Shown here: one piece after another, positions 62,268 through 64,000 of the stretch | Layout: each line of letters begins with the position of its first letter | Position numbering within the stretch: position 1 is the first letter of the stretch | From: Leucothrix mucor DSM 2157 | Lineage (GTDB): Bacteria; Pseudomonadota; Gammaproteobacteria; Thiotrichales; Thiotrichaceae | Length of the DNA stretch: 64,000 nucleotides | NCBI RefSeq assembly: GCF_000419525.1 | Contig: NZ_ATTE01000001.1 | Span: 992,001-1,056,000, forward strand | Direction: 5' to 3' | The notes under the pieces: generated by a model | What the model was told of the DNA's origin: nothing | Seen by the model: the letters and a program-made list of their open reading frames with translations, nothing else | Databases searched by the model: none | Made by a program: the position numbers and the translations under genes

Positions 62268-63179
62268 TTAAAACGGCGCGTAGTTATCCTGCACCACTGT
62301 TGACTCAACCCAGCGCTTACTGGCATCAACCTCAACACGCTGAGCGCCTTGCATTGGCAGTTGCCCACGGTCGCCAAACAACCACAGTACAAAGTTAGTC
62401 CGCTCGCCACTGGTGATTGGCTGAGCGGCATGTGCAATGTTGCCACGGTGCAGCATGGCGGTGCCGGGCTTAAAGTTTAGCGCGATCTTGCGTCCCATTG
62501 TCTGGTCGTAAAAGTCGACAGCAGACCCGGTAAAGTCTTCGCTTGGCAGATTCAGATTGATGTTCAGTGTCACTGAAGACGCATCGGTATGTGGGCGAAT
62601 CGAGTTGTCGGTATTTGGCTCGTAATAGATCGAAAAGCCGAACGCCTGCGAGTCATATCCCATTATTTCCGGAAACAGCAGTCGTGAGATCGGGCGCATA
62701 TACCGATCAACTATCTCTTGGTAAAACGCTTGGAAACTTGGCGCAGCAAGGTAGCCTTCTGAGCGACGATCAAGCATCGCACCACGACGATTCAGTACGA
62801 TTCCATACGGCGGACGCAGTGGAATTTGTGCATTCCAAACGCCTTCCAAATAGCCACGTAAATCGGCAAGACGCTCCGGATCAAAGAACTGGAACTGGAA
62901 AACATCAGGCGCAACTTCTTGCAACAAATCCTTAATCGCCAATTCTTTGCTTGGATCTTCCCATGCTTGCATCACGGCATCGCGTAGCTTCTTATCCAGC
63001 AGTGAACTGTCCAGAGGAGGGAGGCTATCTTTCTGGTTCTCTTCCCATTCTTTCCACGCATTGCTGAGTAAGTTGCTATTGCTATCCCAAAACTGTTGCA
63101 CTGACGGATCACGGCTAAGCATTGCATCCCGTGAAGGTAGGTCTAAAGCGCGTGCGAGCTGTAATTGATTAAGTGACAT
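62268..63179 (-). CDS. 2-oxoglutarate/Fe(II)-dependent oxygenase
   Basis: This 303-residue cytoplasmic enzyme has the jelly-roll facial triad: RPHTDASSVTLNINL with the HxD pair near 200-202, and the distal histidine and 2-oxoglutarate-binding arginine in HRGNIAHAAQPITSGERTN near 248-267. The ATG at 63179 follows AGGAAT; a start at 63206 would add nine residues. It is related to prolyl-hydroxylase-like oxygenases. Substrate unknown. It is not obviously linked to its neighbours. Confidence 0.7.
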   Translation of the reverse strand: MSLNQLQLARALDLPSRDAMLSRDPSVQQFWDSNSNLLSNAWKEWEENQKDSLPPLDSSLLDKKLRDAVMQAWEDPSKELAIKDLLQEVAPDVFQFQFFDPERLADLRGYLEGVWNAQIPLRPPYGIVLNRRGAMLDRRSEGYLAAPSFQAFYQEIVDRYMRPISRLLFPEIMGYDSQAFGFSIYYEPNTDNSIRPHTDASSVTLNINLNLPSEDFTGSAVDFYDQTMGRKIALNFKPGTAMLHRGNIAHAAQPITSGERTNFVLWLFGDRGQLPMQGAQRVEVDASKRWVESTVVQDNYAPF

Positions 63180-63312
63180 GATCGGTTTAATTCCTGATTT
63201 ATTCATGGGTAAATGCTTCTACCCGAGTGAGGCGTGTAATTTATTACACCTATGTTCGTAGATAAACAGGGCCATTGTGGAAACAGTATAAAGATTTTGA
63301 ATATAATCGCGC

Positions 63313-64000
63313 TTAAATAAACATCCCACCTGAAGCTTCAATCCTTTGTGCGGTAATCCAAGCAGTCTCATCACTGAGTAGGGAGGCAACGATGCCGCCA
63401 ATGTCATCGGGTAAGCCGACTCGGCCTAGTGCGGTTAGGCTAGCGATCTGTTTGTTAATGGCTAAATTGTCTCTGACTGCGCCGCCGCGAAAATCGGTTT
63501 CAATGGCTCCGGGGGCGAGTGTGTTTACTCGAATTTGTCGCGCACTGAGCTCTTTCGCTAAGTAGCGCGTCATGACTTCAACACCGCCTTTCATCATTGC
63601 ATAGGCGCAGTAGCCCGGCAGGCTGAACCGTGTCAGGCCGGATGAGATATTGATAATCCTTCCTCCATCCTGAATGACGGGCAGCAGGGATTGGGTGAAA
63701 AAGAAGGTTCCTTTTAAATGCACATTCATTAAGGCATCAAATTGCGCCTCAGTGGTTTCTGCAAAGGATACGTTATCTCCGGGACCTGCATTGTTGACCA
63801 GATAATCAATGCGGTCGCGTCCAAAGTTGTTCTCTAGTGTCGACTTTAGACTCTCTACAAAAGTCGGGAAGCTGCTGAGATCGCCGACATCTAGTTGTAA
63901 TGCCGCGGCTTTTCCGCCTTTACTCTCAATCGCATCGACGACTGCTTGTGCCGCACTTTGGTTGCTGTGATAGGTAAAGACCACATCAATTCCTTTATCG
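63313..64000 (-). CDS. Short-chain dehydrogenase/reductase (5' end outside window)
   Basis: The frame continues to the right edge of the window. Visible parts include NNAGPG, the catalytic region NISSGLTRFSLPGYCAYAMMKGG (YxxxK form), and RVNTLAPGAIETDF. The C-terminus ends in EASGGMFI. The cofactor motif must lie beyond the window. The substrate is unknown; the enzyme resembles FabG-like reductases. Confidence 0.75.
   Translation of the reverse strand, partial: DKGIDVVFTYHSNQSAAQAVVDAIESKGGKAAALQLDVGDLSSFPTFVESLKSTLENNFGRDRIDYLVNNAGPGDNVSFAETTEAQFDALMNVHLKGTFFFTQSLLPVIQDGGRIINISSGLTRFSLPGYCAYAMMKGGVEVMTRYLAKELSARQIRVNTLAPGAIETDFRGGAVRDNLAINKQIASLTALGRVGLPDDIGGIVASLLSDETAWITAQRIEASGGMFI

Noticed and set aside
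1-64000. rRNA, tRNA, IS elements, riboswitches and integrase-associated attachment sites
   Set aside because: I looked on both strands and saw no convincing tRNA or rRNA sequence, transposase, integrase or riboswitch fold. A covariance-model scan would be needed to exclude small RNAs.

Overview
The window looks like part of a marine, heterotrophic gammaproteobacterial chromosome with moderate GC. Many protein families match gammaproteobacteria such as the Thiotrichales. A red-algal epiphyte like Leucothrix would fit the sugar pathways, but this placement is inference: no rRNA or tRNA gene is present to anchor it. Most of the window is catabolic gene clusters with ATGA-overlapped operons. They are separated by accessory stretches holding conflict-type genes, repeats and broken genes.

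Region 1 (1-12.6 kb) is a myo-inositol catabolic locus. A partial iolG points left. Divergent from it run an ABC importer (binding protein, permease, single-domain ATPase), an RpiR-type regulator (IolR), iolB, an iolC-DUF2090 fusion, iolD, iolE, a phytanoyl-CoA-dioxygenase-like protein and a short-chain dehydrogenase. A GGAA-N6-TTCC palindrome lies in the divergent promoter and is a good IolR operator candidate. No iolA is seen in the window.

Region 2 (12.6-24 kb) is mixed. It holds a tiny lipoprotein, a SEFIR-coiled-coil-TPR protein with six near-identical 48-residue repeats, an HPF-like protein, a PadR/HAAS pair with two palindromic operators around its promoter, a ribbon-helix-helix protein, a secreted HExxH metallopeptidase, a nine-copy hexamer repeat, and two paralogous secreted glycosidase-like proteins with CBM9-like C-termini.

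Region 3 (23.7-31.6 kb) is a LysR-regulated tripartite tricarboxylate transporter with a sulfatase and an FMN-dependent hydroxy-acid dehydrogenase broken by an in-frame TAG. It is followed by an MNT/HEPN toxin-antitoxin pair whose HEPN half carries a frameshift, and two copies of a 69-bp coding-like repeat.

Region 4 (32-48.7 kb) is a sugar/sugar-acid catabolic locus. It has a YtfQRT/YjfF-like ABC importer, an AldA-like aldehyde dehydrogenase, a FadR/GntR-type regulator, a GMC oxidoreductase, an enolase-superfamily enzyme, a zinc dehydrogenase, a KduD-like reductase and a TRAP importer. The enzyme set fits 3,6-anhydro-L-galactose (red-algal galactan) degradation. Repeated TTTGGT-N3-ACCAAA palindromes at the promoters look like the regulator's operators.

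Region 5 (48.7-62.2 kb) is rich in conflict and maintenance genes. It holds a minimal endonuclease V, a phosphoesterase, an AT-rich Shedu (SduA/DUF4263) gene, a four-gene MoxR ATPase / bpX-like / degenerate-vWA / beta-propeller operon, an SGNH hydrolase and a pair of membrane-linked P-loop GTPases. The window ends with a 2OG-Fe(II) oxygenase and a partial short-chain dehydrogenase. The MoxR/bpX operon and the SEFIR-TPR gene are the best candidates for poorly described systems.
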